From contig NZ_SJUO01000002.1 in assembly GCF_004336985.1 (NCBI RefSeq), positions 558,001 to 622,000 of the forward strand: a DNA stretch of 64,000 bases, in the 5' to 3' direction. Made by a program: the position numbers and the translations under genes. Shown one piece after another: positions 34,298 to 43,029 of this stretch (within the stretch, counting starts at the first letter, position 1; every line of letters begins with the position of its first letter). A model generated the notes under the pieces. It saw nothing but the letters and a program-made list of their open reading frames with translations. It did no database searches and was not told where the DNA came from. This DNA comes from Exiguobacterium sp. SL-9 (GTDB lineage: Bacteria > Bacillota > Bacilli > Exiguobacteriales > Exiguobacteriaceae).

Positions 34298-34374
34298 CAT
34301 TCTCCCTCCGTTCCACGTAAAAGAGCTACCCTTATATTTACCCGTTTTGCGAACGCTTCGGACAATTCCGAGTC

Positions 34375-34402
34375 AAAAAAGACACGTCCCATCAGGAACG
34401 CG
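34375..34402 (-). terminator. Terminator of the flavodoxin gene
   Basis: GCGCGTTCC and GGGACGTGTC on the minus strand around TGAT, with two or three G-U pairs, then six T. Confidence 0.7.
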
Positions 34403-34407
34403 CCAGA

Positions 34408-34878
34408 TTATTTGTCCATCAAGTGACGACCCCATTCGGTCGCCCGCTCGAGCTCTCCGTCTTTGAGTGGTCCTTCTTTATCAAGGACGATAAACGACTC
34501 TTTCAACACCGGTTCCGCTCCTTTATCCAATAAGAGCTGCTCGATCCGGGTCGAGGCGTGGCCGAACCATTTGACAATCTTCCCGACAAAAAAGCCTTGA
34601 TCTTCTTCGGCCATACTCGTATCGAAGGCTGCAGCTCGCGTACCACGTAGTGCATGGTCCGACAAGCCGTCGAGAAACGTCTTCACGTCCTCGGTCTCGC
34701 GTCCGCCGTGCGTCGGCGAACCAACGATGAACAAATCGAGGTTGGCGAGGTCGCCGTACCCGACATGGCTGATTTGCATGATGTCAACTTGGTGCAAGTC
34801 GTTGAACCCGTCCTTGATGGCATATGCGATTTTTTCGGTGCATCCGTACATCGAGTCAAAAATGATGAGGATTTTCAT
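34408..34878 (-). CDS. Flavodoxin-like protein
   Basis: 156 residues from the ATG at 34878 with AAGGGA. The FMN phosphate loop is at the N terminus (FDSMYGCTEKIAYAI), followed by IVGSPTHGGRETED and TRAAAFDTS, which fit the isoalloxazine-binding loops. It is a single-domain electron carrier or NAD(P)H-linked reductase-like protein. Length is usual for flavodoxins. No partner is nearby. Confidence 0.85.
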   Translation of the reverse strand: MKILIIFDSMYGCTEKIAYAIKDGFNDLHQVDIMQISHVGYGDLANLDLFIVGSPTHGGRETEDVKTFLDGLSDHALRGTRAAAFDTSMAEEDQGFFVGKIVKWFGHASTRIEQLLLDKGAEPVLKESFIVLDKEGPLKDGELERATEWGRHLMDK

Positions 34879-34956
34879 GTCTGTCCCTTCTCTCTCCAAG
34901 ACTGGGTGATCCCTACATGAGTCTGTTCCCTATTTCCATACTTGATTATCACCCTA

Positions 34957-35865
34957 TCAACTTTCTTCTGTTAACACTTTCGTGAACTCGTCCAGGTGCT
35001 CCAAGTCACTAGCCTCGGCGTGCGTGTTTCTGAACCGATCGATTTGGTCGATGAGAAACGTCTTATCCCCTTCATAGATGGGGACAATCCCTTTCAACAA
35101 TTGAACATGAACGTCATGGTAAACGGCCAGATGCAGTTCATGCCATATCAAAATGAAACGTTGAAGAACCATGTCTCGTTCCGCCTTCGGGATTTCCTCA
35201 ATGGCTGATACCATCAAATCAGTGATCTCGTCTCGCACAGCGAACAACAGATGGATAAACGTCTCACATCTCATGATTGTCGGAGTGACGATATCAAGAA
35301 ATGAAATACTATTGAATAAGCGTGATATAGGATTTTCATCTGACTGAATCACATTTATTTTACGAAACAGATAACGTTTCAAGGTCTTCATTTCTTGTTG
35401 ATGAATCGTGCCATTTGAAAACTTTCCGACAATTTCTCGCTCACATACTTGAACGAATGTTTTTGGATTGCTTGATGGCGGTGTGAAGTCGTGCGCCAAT
35501 CGATGATGAATATCCGGGTCATGCACCAGCTTCAACATCACATCGATGAGCTCGGCCTTTTTCAACTTACTGAGTTCTTTTGCTAAATCAAACGGTGACC
35601 CCGGTGAAAGCCGATTGCGTAACCAATAATAAACTGCGACTTCATGTTTGCACGTGCCTTGATCATAGGGGCAATCGCATGACGATTGAATCATCCACTC
35701 GTTCGCACATGTAACCTCCACTCGATAAACGATACTGCCATTTACATTAAACAAGTACGTATTTCGAGTTTGTGACACTAATTCGAGGTTCCCGCTCATA
35801 TAGTAACTGTAGCCACGGTCCTCGATTCGCCGTGATACATATCTTTCAAACTCGAATAGATTCAT
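34957..35865 (-). CDS. SWIM zinc-finger protein
   Basis: 302 residues. The SWIM motif, C-x-C-x(n)-C-x-H, is seen as CDCPYDQGTCKH at about residues 64 to 75, after an N-terminal strand region (ERYVSRRIEDRGYSYYMSGN). The rest is helical. SWIM domains bind DNA or proteins, and bacterial ones are often near SNF2 helicases; none is here. Its ATG overlaps the preceding gene stop as ATGA. The sequence is visibly more AT-rich than its neighbours, suggesting a different origin. Confidence 0.82.
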   Translation of the reverse strand: MNLFEFERYVSRRIEDRGYSYYMSGNLELVSQTRNTYLFNVNGSIVYRVEVTCANEWMIQSSCDCPYDQGTCKHEVAVYYWLRNRLSPGSPFDLAKELSKLKKAELIDVMLKLVHDPDIHHRLAHDFTPPSSNPKTFVQVCEREIVGKFSNGTIHQQEMKTLKRYLFRKINVIQSDENPISRLFNSISFLDIVTPTIMRCETFIHLLFAVRDEITDLMVSAIEEIPKAERDMVLQRFILIWHELHLAVYHDVHVQLLKGIVPIYEGDKTFLIDQIDRFRNTHAEASDLEHLDEFTKVLTEES

Positions 35866-36284
35866 CTTGTCCTCCTAAATCGATACATGACGAAAACCAC
35901 GAGGCCGAGTCCGACGAATCCATATGCCACCTTATCCAGATGGTCACGCATGCTGAACGGGGCGTCATGCCGATACTCGGCCCTCTTCCATCCCGACTCG
36001 TCCTCGACCGCGAGTGCATCCTCTATCGCTTCCCCGTTCACTTCTCGATAGGTCGTCCCAATCGGATACATGTTCGAGGCATCCCCGTAATAGCTGCCAT
36101 CCATATCGTCGGCCATCGTCTTCACCTCGCCGACGACTTCACCTAAATCAGCCTCCAATACGGCAACATCCATCACTTCATACACCCGTCCATCTAACAC
36201 GACGAACGCATACGCCCAAGATAAGGCTTGAGCCGACAAAGAGACAGACAGAAGCAGCAACACCAATCCGATGACGCGCCTCAT
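35862..36284 (-). CDS. Exported or membrane protein between SWIM and SIMPL genes
   Basis: 140 residues from the ATG at 36284, which overlaps the SIMPL stop as ATGA. A signal-like helix (VIGLVLLLLSVSLSAQALS) opens the protein. The middle carries a domain with GRVYEVMDVAVLEADLGEVV and SNMYPIGTTYREVNGEAI, a pattern of exported proteins in Firmicutes that I cannot name. A second helix (GFVGLGLVVFVMY) ends it, followed by RFRRTR. Coupled with both neighbours. Confidence 0.72.
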   Translation of the reverse strand: MRRVIGLVLLLLSVSLSAQALSWAYAFVVLDGRVYEVMDVAVLEADLGEVVGEVKTMADDMDGSYYGDASNMYPIGTTYREVNGEAIEDALAVEDESGWKRAEYRHDAPFSMRDHLDKVAYGFVGLGLVVFVMYRFRRTR

Positions 36285-36931
36285 CGAATCGCCCACACGA
36301 ACGTCGCCGAGTCACTCAAGTCAATCTCGTCCGGTTCGAGTTCCGGCATCGCCGCCTCCGAGAAGAGCACCTCGTCATGGAGCGTGAGGCGTGTCGGCGA
36401 GTAAAGATGGAGCTCGCCCCACGTATAGTCGATTTGAAGCAAATCGCCGAGCGTCGCCCCGGCACCCTTTGCCAACAGTTCGGCCCGATGGCGCGCGTTC
36501 GCCGCCGCACTCGCGAGCAGTTCGTCTTGAACCGAATCCGCATCCTTGATCGTGAACGAGATGGACAGTTTCGGTTCGGCTAGCGAATTACTGACGTGTT
36601 CGATGACCGAGGACAACTGTTTCGTATCGAGCGGGAACTCGAGTTTCGTCTTCTGCTGACAGACGTAACCCCGGAACCGAGACTTGTAATTGCCTTGTTT
36701 GTCCCGGTAGCTCTCATAGTCCGTGTCAATCGAGAAGTCGGTCGTCTTTAAATCCGTCTTCGCGAAGCCCGCCTGCTCAATCGCTTTTTGGAGCCGCGTG
36801 ACGGCGAGTGCCGCCCCGTTCATCGTCTCCTCATAACGGACGGCTCTTGACGACAAATCCATTCTCACGACAATCAAATCGGGCTTGGTCGATACTTTCC
36901 CTGTACCTTTGACGGTGATTGTGCGGTCCAT
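36281..36931 (-). CDS. SIMPL (DUF541) domain protein
   Basis: 216 residues, first of a three-gene coupled unit, start after AAAGGAGG. The DUF541/SIMPL family is recognised by TVKGTGKVSTKPDLIVVRMDL at the start and by the repeated alpha/beta pattern, with the C-terminal AAANARHRAELLAKGAGATLG. Unlike many members, no signal peptide is present, so it appears to be cytoplasmic. Function unknown; eukaryotic SIMPL is a signalling partner, and the bacterial role is not known. Confidence 0.85.
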   Translation of the reverse strand: MDRTITVKGTGKVSTKPDLIVVRMDLSSRAVRYEETMNGAALAVTRLQKAIEQAGFAKTDLKTTDFSIDTDYESYRDKQGNYKSRFRGYVCQQKTKLEFPLDTKQLSSVIEHVSNSLAEPKLSISFTIKDADSVQDELLASAAANARHRAELLAKGAGATLGDLLQIDYTWGELHLYSPTRLTLHDEVLFSEAAMPELEPDEIDLSDSATFVWAIR

Positions 36932-36950
36932 ATGATTTCCTCCTTTTGAT

Positions 36951-37373
36951 TCACGAAATGCCGAACAGTTTTATGACATCCTCCCAGTTATCTGGATACG
37001 CGTTGCTACCGTCGTATGTCCGTGTGGTGCTGTCTGGCTGTGTAATGGTCAAGCTCCATTGTGTCCCGTCGCGGGTCAACCACTCGTCTTCGTCTTCAAA
37101 CGTAGACGGCCACGCCTCCGTCCCTAACGCTATAAACGCCGCGTATACACCTTGTGCTTCTGCTTCCTTATATCTGACGAACGTATCGCCTGGCTGAAGT
37201 TCATATTCTTGCCGGTCAATAGATCGGACAGCCGTCCCGTTTGGAAAAAATGTCAGTTTGGATTCGTTTGCAATTCCGAATCCTCCTACTCGGAATGTGA
37301 TTTCAAGTACTTCTTCCCTCTCCTCGTGAACTTTTTTTGTTCGAAACCACTGCCTAATTTTCTTTGTGATCAT
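36951..37373 (-). CDS. Hypothetical protein with GSNAYPDNW motif
   Basis: 140 residues from the ATG at 37373, which has GGAG at suitable distance. The N terminus is basic (KKIRQWFRTKKVHEER), and the rest is a beta-rich domain with GDTFVRYKEAEAQGVYAAF and TTRTYDGSNAYPDNWEDVI. I have seen the Y-x-GSNAYP-x-NW pattern in uncharacterised Firmicutes proteins but cannot name the family. It precedes the SIMPL gene by 19 bases and may be co-transcribed. Confidence 0.65.
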   Translation of the reverse strand: MITKKIRQWFRTKKVHEEREEVLEITFRVGGFGIANESKLTFFPNGTAVRSIDRQEYELQPGDTFVRYKEAEAQGVYAAFIALGTEAWPSTFEDEDEWLTRDGTQWSLTITQPDSTTRTYDGSNAYPDNWEDVIKLFGIS

Positions 37374-37395
37374 CCTCGTCACTCCTATTATTTAG

Positions 37396-37569
37396 TTATC
37401 TCTTTCCGGTCACTGAGATCACGAGTCCAATGAGATAGCCGAGTGCCGTACCTGCCGCAATCCCATACACCAGTTCAAAATCAAATAGGAGCGATCCGAT
37501 GATACCCATTCCGGCTCCAAACACCAGTCCGAGTCCTACACCCGACGCTCGCCAATTCTGCTCTGTCAT
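37396..37569 (-). CDS. Small two-helix membrane protein
   Basis: 57 residues from the ATG at 37569 after GAGGAGGAC. Two glycine-rich helices (GLGLVFGAGMGIIGSLLF and GIAAGTALGYLIGLVISV). It stands 22 bases before the next gene on the same strand. A glycine-zipper-like arrangement is seen, but no family is recognised. Probably the first gene of the small unit that continues to 34957. Confidence 0.65.
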   Translation of the reverse strand: MTEQNWRASGVGLGLVFGAGMGIIGSLLFDFELVYGIAAGTALGYLIGLVISVTGKR

Positions 37570-37658
37570 CGTAGTCCTCCTCTCTTCCATTTCCCGTTCC
37601 CGTTAACGGAACCGTTCCATCATGAATGCTTCCGTCTTGGTATCAACTGGGCTAAGTG

Positions 37659-37814
37659 TTACCTCACTTCTTGTTGGGTGGCACGATACAGTTGCTGGAA
37701 CAGGGACGTTTGATACGCTTAAATCTCCGGATGACGGCGCGTCATTTTCTCCATCGCATCTACGTAATCGACCGTGCACAAATTCTGAACACTTATAAAT
37801 TCTCCGATGTCCAC
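37659..37814 (-). pseudogene. Possible small gene interrupted by an in-frame stop
   Basis: A GTG at 37814 with a GAGG seven bases upstream opens a frame of 31 codons (VDIGEFISVQNLCTVDYVDA, then MEKMTRRHPEI) that ends at TAA (37719-37721). The same frame continues without interruption for another 19 codons (AYQTSLFQQLYRATQQEVR) to a second stop at 37659. Both halves look protein-like, so a point nonsense mutation is possible. No homologue is known to me. The rest of this 340-base spacer shows only the terminator at 37845-37879. Confidence 0.3.
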
Positions 37815-37844
37815 TCTCCTACCTCTTTCTTCTTACTCATTTTA

Positions 37845-37879
37845 CAAAAAAAGGGATTCAGTAGATGCTGAATCCCTTT
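37845..37879 (-). terminator. Terminator of the FtsX-type ABC operon
   Basis: AAAGGGATTCAG and CTGAATCCCTTT form a 12-bp stem with a 6-base loop, followed by seven T on the minus strand. Confidence 0.92.
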
Positions 37880-37912
37880 ACACCTATTTTATTAATGACT
37901 GTGTGCCAATCA

Positions 37913-40483
37913 TCAATTGTTCTCTTGCTTCAACCGGTCGATAATATTATCCGACTTCACTTTCGAGATGGCATACAGCATCGAAGAACCAACGATCAGG
38001 AAAATTACGACCGTGACGAACAAGATATCGCCCCACGGCAACGTGAACGCTGCTTCGAACGTGTTGATCTGTGCCCGGTAAATGAGGTACATGAAGAGAA
38101 TACTGACCGGGATTCCATACGCCAATGCTTTCACGCCGTAGAAGATGCTCTCATAATAAACCATCTTGTTGAACCCTTTCGGTGTCATCCCGACCGACCG
38201 CAGCATCGCGAATTCGCGGCGCCGTAGCGAGACGCTCGTCGAGATCGTGTTGAAGATGTTCGCCACTGAGATGAGCGAGATCAAGACGATGAACCCGTAG
38301 ACGAAAATCGACAACAGCAACAACACTTGCTCTTGCTGTTCACGTTGCTCCGACACGTTGAAGATGTACTGGTCCATGTTCTGTTCCGCCTCAATCACTT
38401 GTTGCGTCGCGTCAGGATTGCTTGTGTTCAAGGCGATTGATGGGCTCGATTGTTGCATCAATTGACCAATCGCATCGTCTTCAAAGGTCCCTTCTCGGAC
38501 AATCACATCAAGCCACCCGAGTGAACTTGTCATCACACCGGTCGGGGCGACGTCGGTCATGGCGCCGATCTTGATTGTTTTGAGCGGTGTCGTGCCGTCC
38601 GTTGCGTTCTCGTCCCGGAGTTCGAGCGTATCACCAATTTCGGTCTCAATCGTCTTCGAGTTGACGAACTTTTTCTTGTCCACGTCTTGATACGAGATTT
38701 CATCAATCAAGACGGCACCCGGCATTTCTTCATCTTCAAAGTTGCTAGCGTCTGCCCCGATTTGCTTCAAGTACGCATCGAAGCTGGCGTCATCCAATTG
38801 ATAGAGGGAGACGTAATACATGAATTTCCCATCACCGAAGTTGAATGCCAAGTCTTCGTTCTCGGTGACTGCGCTCGGTAACCGTGCTTCGTCGACCATC
38901 GTCTGGACGGTCGTGTTCTCGAAGTACGTCCCACTCGTCACATGGTCTAACGTCTCATAGCGACGTAAGTCATCTTTACTGAGATTCGACCCGTTCACGA
39001 GAATGTCGAACTCGTACGTGCCTTGTGACATCTCGAGTGACTGTCCGAGCCGGTCTGTGAAGTAGCTGACGACTAAAAACAGCACGATACTGATGACGAG
39101 CGAAAACACCGTCGCCAAATACCGTTTCCGGTTGCGTTTCGTATTTTTCAGCCCGATCTCCGCTTCCAAACCGAAGATGCGGCGAACGAGCTTTGACGTC
39201 TTGACGTTCTTCGATGTCAGTCGAACATCTTGGGTTTGACGAATCGCGTCAATCGCAGAAATTTTGGAAGCGCGGCGTGCCGGCAGATAACACGAGATGA
39301 AAATCGTCACGCTCGAAATCAGGACCGTCAACAGGAGCGTGATTGGTGTGACGACGACCTCAAACTTCTCGGTCACATTGAGCGCTTTCTCCGCAAAGGC
39401 GTTGATGAACAGGAACGTGACCCCAATCCCGGTCACCCCGGCGATGATACCAATCGGGATGCTAATCCCACCGATAATCAATCCTTCAAAGAAGACCGAG
39501 TTCCGTTTTTGCCGTTTCGTCGCCCCGACACTCGCGAGCATCCCGAGATAACGCGAACGCTCGGATACACTGATGGCAAAGGCGTTATAGATGAGCGAAA
39601 TCGAGCCGATGACGATGACCGCCATGATGATGCCACCGAACCCGTACAGCGTCTTGCGCAAGCCGTCATCATCCGTCACCCCATAATAGCGGAGCAACGA
39701 TGAGTTATACGCAATGCCTTCGATCTTCTGTTCGTTCATCACTTGTTTCGTATCCTCATAGATCGAGCCGTTCACGTCGTTCAAGGCGACGAACGTATCG
39801 ACGGTCGCACCGTTCAATGCTTTGTCGTCAATGTATCCGACGACCGTATACCCTGGCGACCAAGTCGGCTCCCAGGCCGGGCGCGCCATCGTACCGACGA
39901 CGGTCAACGTCACCGTATCCTCGATTTTCAACTTTTCAAGAATCGTCTCCCCTTCGCGGACCAAACCCTCGTTTTGGGTCAATACACGGCCGGATTCTTC
40001 ATCCACACGCTCACCGATTTCAATCGTCAATTCGTCCCCGATGTTGTACGTGACTTGCGCATTTTGACGGATGGCCTCAGAAATGACGACTTCGCCTTCT
40101 TTGTTCGGCAAGCGTCCCTCCGTCAAGTCGACGGGAAAGTTCTTGAGCCCTGACGTATTATAGTTCCGGACGTATAAGTACGGTTTATAGGCATTCTGTG
40201 AATCCATTAATTCTGCATAGCCGTCACTTGAAAGGATGACATCCTTCGTCGATGCATCATTTCGAATCGCCTCGACCTGCTCTTCATTCGTATTGACATA
40301 TTTGACGTGCCATTCCCCGTTATCTGCGATGTCTTGACGAATCATCAAGTCCAGGAACGACGAACCGAGCGTCGTCACAGCCGTGATCATTGCCACCGAG
40401 ATGATGACCCCGATGATGGTGACAAGCGAGCGCCGCTTGTTCTCGCGTAAGTGTCGAAGCGTCATTTTATGGATGATGTTCAT
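37913..40483 (-). CDS. FtsX-type ABC transporter permease
   Basis: 856 residues. Membrane helices are predicted at about 18-40, then three near 270-400, one near 445-470 and three near 740-850, so two FtsX domains are joined, with two large extracellular parts between. This is the arrangement of ABC exporters for antimicrobial peptides or lipoproteins. It is coupled to its ATPase (ATGA at 40483). A two-component system lies immediately upstream, as in bacitracin-type resistance modules, although this permease is longer than BceB (about 650). The substrate is unknown. Confidence 0.85.
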   Translation of the reverse strand: MNIIHKMTLRHLRENKRRSLVTIIGVIISVAMITAVTTLGSSFLDLMIRQDIADNGEWHVKYVNTNEEQVEAIRNDASTKDVILSSDGYAELMDSQNAYKPYLYVRNYNTSGLKNFPVDLTEGRLPNKEGEVVISEAIRQNAQVTYNIGDELTIEIGERVDEESGRVLTQNEGLVREGETILEKLKIEDTVTLTVVGTMARPAWEPTWSPGYTVVGYIDDKALNGATVDTFVALNDVNGSIYEDTKQVMNEQKIEGIAYNSSLLRYYGVTDDDGLRKTLYGFGGIIMAVIVIGSISLIYNAFAISVSERSRYLGMLASVGATKRQKRNSVFFEGLIIGGISIPIGIIAGVTGIGVTFLFINAFAEKALNVTEKFEVVVTPITLLLTVLISSVTIFISCYLPARRASKISAIDAIRQTQDVRLTSKNVKTSKLVRRIFGLEAEIGLKNTKRNRKRYLATVFSLVISIVLFLVVSYFTDRLGQSLEMSQGTYEFDILVNGSNLSKDDLRRYETLDHVTSGTYFENTTVQTMVDEARLPSAVTENEDLAFNFGDGKFMYYVSLYQLDDASFDAYLKQIGADASNFEDEEMPGAVLIDEISYQDVDKKKFVNSKTIETEIGDTLELRDENATDGTTPLKTIKIGAMTDVAPTGVMTSSLGWLDVIVREGTFEDDAIGQLMQQSSPSIALNTSNPDATQQVIEAEQNMDQYIFNVSEQREQQEQVLLLLSIFVYGFIVLISLISVANIFNTISTSVSLRRREFAMLRSVGMTPKGFNKMVYYESIFYGVKALAYGIPVSILFMYLIYRAQINTFEAAFTLPWGDILFVTVVIFLIVGSSMLYAISKVKSDNIIDRLKQENN

Positions 40484-41163
40484 GAGCGGACGACCTCGTT
40501 CTTCGCAATCTTCCCATCCTCAATTGAGATGATGCGGTCGGCTTGCAAGGCGATCCGTTCGTCATGTGTGATGATGATCAGTGTCTGATTGAACTTCTTG
40601 TTGAACAGTTTCAGAAGGCTCATAATCTCTTCACTGTTTTGACTGTCCAAGTTCCCTGTCGGCTCATCGGCCAAGATGATGGCCGGATTACTAATGAGTG
40701 CCCGGCCAATGGAGACGCGTTGTTGCTGTCCGCCAGACAGTTGGTTCGGTAGGTGCGTCATCCGGTTCGATAGCCCGAGGATGCCGATGATGCGCTCCAA
40801 ATGGGCGGCGTCGACTTTTTGTTCGTCCAACAACATCGGTAGTGTGATGTTCTCCTCGACCGTCAAAATCGGAATTAAGTTGTAAAACTGATAAATCAAA
40901 CCGATTTGACGACGGCGGAAAATGGCGAGCTGTGTCTCATCCAACTTGTAAATATCCGTATTGTCGATCAACACCTGTCCACTCGTCGGGACGTCGACAC
41001 CGCCGAGCAAATGCAACAGCGTCGACTTCCCTGAGCCCGATGGTCCGACGATACAGACAAACTCGCCTTTCTTCACAGTGAACGATACGTCATCGAGCGC
41101 CCGTACTTCCATCTCGTCTTTCCCGTATACTTTTGATAAGTGTTGTACTTCTAATATATTCAT
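40480..41163 (-). CDS. ABC transporter ATP-binding protein (MacB/BceA type)
   Basis: 227 residues from the ATG at 41163 with GGAGGG. Walker A GPSGSGKSTLLHLLGG, signature LSGGQQQRVSIGRAL, Walker B IILADEPTGNLD and the H-loop IITHDERIA are all present. The Q-loop is YQFYNLIPILTVEENI, typical of the lipoprotein/antimicrobial-peptide exporter family. It pairs with the FtsX-type permease. The promoter is expected at 41164-41248, where GTGAC half-sites sit at 11-bp intervals. Confidence 0.92.
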   Translation of the reverse strand: MNILEVQHLSKVYGKDEMEVRALDDVSFTVKKGEFVCIVGPSGSGKSTLLHLLGGVDVPTSGQVLIDNTDIYKLDETQLAIFRRRQIGLIYQFYNLIPILTVEENITLPMLLDEQKVDAAHLERIIGILGLSNRMTHLPNQLSGGQQQRVSIGRALISNPAIILADEPTGNLDSQNSEEIMSLLKLFNKKFNQTLIIITHDERIALQADRIISIEDGKIAKNEVVRS

Positions 41164-41210
41164 GTTTGCACCCTCCAGTACTTGATCTACTTTGAGTGTA
41201 CCGAGCGAGT

Positions 41211-41248
41211 GTGACACGTCCGTGACTCAAAAGTGACTGTTTCGTCAC
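41211..41248. promoter_or_regulatory. Tandem 11-bp response-regulator boxes upstream of the ABC operon
   Basis: GTGAC occurs on the plus strand at 41211, 41222 and 41233, each exactly 11 bases from the last, and an inverted copy GTCAC starts at 41244. Such phased repeats fit OmpR/PhoB-family regulators, which bind as head-to-tail dimers. A TACACT -10-like box follows on the minus strand without a good -35, as expected for activation by the adjacent regulator. Confidence 0.6.
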
Positions 41249-42250
41249 TTACACGATCGCTTTGTAGAATCGAATTTGAAACGCCGTCCCAACGCCGATT
41301 TCACTGCGGACGGTCAATTCACCTTGCTGGCTCGTGATGATACTGTGGGCCATGGCGAGCCCAATCCCGACACTGTCCTCACTCGCATTCACGCCTTTAT
41401 AGAAACGCTGGAAGATATATGGGACGTCTTGTTTGGCGATGCCGCTCCCCGTATCGCGAATGACGATTTCCGTATACAGTGTGTTCTCACTGAACTCGAT
41501 GAACAGTTCACCTTGTTCCGGTGTATGCTCGACACAATTTTTCAAGATGTTGATCAGCGCCTCGGTCGTCCACTTCACATCGCCTTCGAACGTGACGTCA
41601 TCCTCACCTGTGACTTGGAGCCGCTGCATGTTAATATCGATCGGCACGAGCATCGGTTCAGTCACAGCTTGAATGAGGGCGGGGACGGACACCGGTTCTC
41701 GTTTGAATTGAATCGTCCCGGCATCGATTTTAGACAGTTTAAGTAACGATGAGACGAGCCACTCCATCCGCTCGAGCTGCACTTGCACGTTATGCGTGAA
41801 CTCTTGACGTTTGTCATCCGATAGCCTGGGGTCACTGAGCAGGTCAGCCATGACGGTCATCGACGTGAGCGGCGTCTTCAGCTGATGGGAAATGTCGGAG
41901 ATGGCATCCGTCAACTTCTGCTTGTCCTCTTCGAGATGCGTCCCTTGTTCCGACAGCATCTTCGTCACTTTATAGATTTGGCTCTTCAACAGGCTGAGCT
42001 CGCCTTCACGGTTGTCGCGGACGTCGAGTTTATAGTTGCCGTTGCTGATCTCTTGGATGTAGCTCGAGAGCTGTTCGATTTCCCGATAGCGCCACACCGT
42101 GAAGCGATAGGTCACGGCGACGAATACAATCGATAAGACCGCGACAAGGAGCGTAGCCTCAATCGAGATGAACAGCGCGACGCTCACGGCCAAGCCGATG
42201 ATCACAAAGAGACTCAATAAATAGATTCGAACTTCTCTATTTCGTAGCAT
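41249..42250 (-). CDS. Intramembrane-sensing histidine kinase
   Basis: 333 residues from the ATG at 42250 after GGTGGAGG. Two membrane helices at about 9-27 and 31-50 are joined by only a few residues, so there is no external sensor domain. A HAMP-like linker follows, then the HisKA box ISHQLKTPLTSM, the N box ILKNCVEHTPEQG and G boxes DTGSGIAK and GIGLAMAHSI. Kinases of this kind sense through the partner ABC transporter, which is encoded next to it. It lies one base after the response regulator. Confidence 0.9.
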   Translation of the reverse strand: MLRNREVRIYLLSLFVIIGLAVSVALFISIEATLLVAVLSIVFVAVTYRFTVWRYREIEQLSSYIQEISNGNYKLDVRDNREGELSLLKSQIYKVTKMLSEQGTHLEEDKQKLTDAISDISHQLKTPLTSMTVMADLLSDPRLSDDKRQEFTHNVQVQLERMEWLVSSLLKLSKIDAGTIQFKREPVSVPALIQAVTEPMLVPIDINMQRLQVTGEDDVTFEGDVKWTTEALINILKNCVEHTPEQGELFIEFSENTLYTEIVIRDTGSGIAKQDVPYIFQRFYKGVNASEDSVGIGLAMAHSIITSQQGELTVRSEIGVGTAFQIRFYKAIV

Positions 42251-42251
42251 G

Positions 42252-42932
42252 TTAACCCTCCACCTTATAGCCGATGCCACGAACCGTCTTAATCAACGTC
42301 GGGCGCTGTGGGTCATCTTCGAGCTTCTCGCGCAACCGTTTAATGTAGACAGTCAACGTATTGTCATTCACAAAATCCCCACCCATGTCCCAAATCTGAT
42401 CGAGTAGTTGGGCGCGGGACAACACTTGTCCTGTATGTCTGCCGAAGATGAGCAATAAGCGGTATTCAAGCGCCGTCAATAAAATCTCATCCCCGTCCTT
42501 TTTCACTTTCGCGTCTTGCGTATTGATTTCGACTGACCCGATTTTCAGAATAGGCGAACTGGTCTGCTTATTGTAGCGGCGCAACACCGAATGAATCCGC
42601 GAGATGAGTTCTCGGATACGGAACGGTTTGGTGATGTAATCGTCCGCTCCCATATCGAGTCCCATGACGACGTTCACTTCATCATCGAACGCCGTCAAAA
42701 AAATGACGGGCGTATCCTGTTGTTGTTTTACGAGCCGACATAAGTCATAGCCGCTCCCGTCCGGCAACGACAAATCGAATAGACACAGATCGATGGTATG
42801 TAACTGTTGCTCGATGATTCGCGTCGCGTCGGTTGCGTTCTGGCACAACGTCGTCGTGAATTGTTCTTGTTCGAGCGAATATTGGAGACCGGAGGCGATC
42901 GTCCGGTCGTCTTCAACGATTAAAATGTGCAT
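42252..42932 (-). CDS. OmpR-family response regulator
   Basis: 226 residues. Receiver domain with IVEDDRTIASGL, the phosphorylation Asp in LCLFDLSLPDGSGYD, the Thr in FLTAFDDE and the Lys in YITKPFR. The C-terminal winged helix has LLTALEYRLLLIFGRHTGQVL and TVYIKRLREKLEDDPQRP, ending TVRGIGYKVEG. It should act with the downstream kinase and drive the ABC exporter promoter at 41164-41248. The ribosome binding site is AGGAGGG. Confidence 0.93.
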   Translation of the reverse strand: MHILIVEDDRTIASGLQYSLEQEQFTTTLCQNATDATRIIEQQLHTIDLCLFDLSLPDGSGYDLCRLVKQQQDTPVIFLTAFDDEVNVVMGLDMGADDYITKPFRIRELISRIHSVLRRYNKQTSSPILKIGSVEINTQDAKVKKDGDEILLTALEYRLLLIFGRHTGQVLSRAQLLDQIWDMGGDFVNDNTLTVYIKRLREKLEDDPQRPTLIKTVRGIGYKVEG

Positions 42933-42995
42933 GGTATTCCCTCCTGACTCTTCTCCTCATAATATAGCAGTCTTTTTCAAGTGAGGAGACAAAAC

Positions 42996-43025
42996 AAAAA
43001 AACCGAACGAGACATCTCGTTCGGT
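42996..43025 (-). terminator. Terminator after the PadR/DUF2812 operon
   Basis: ACCGAACGAGA and TCTCGTTCGGT with a short loop, then seven T on the minus strand. Confidence 0.9.
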
Positions 43026-43029
43026 CAGG

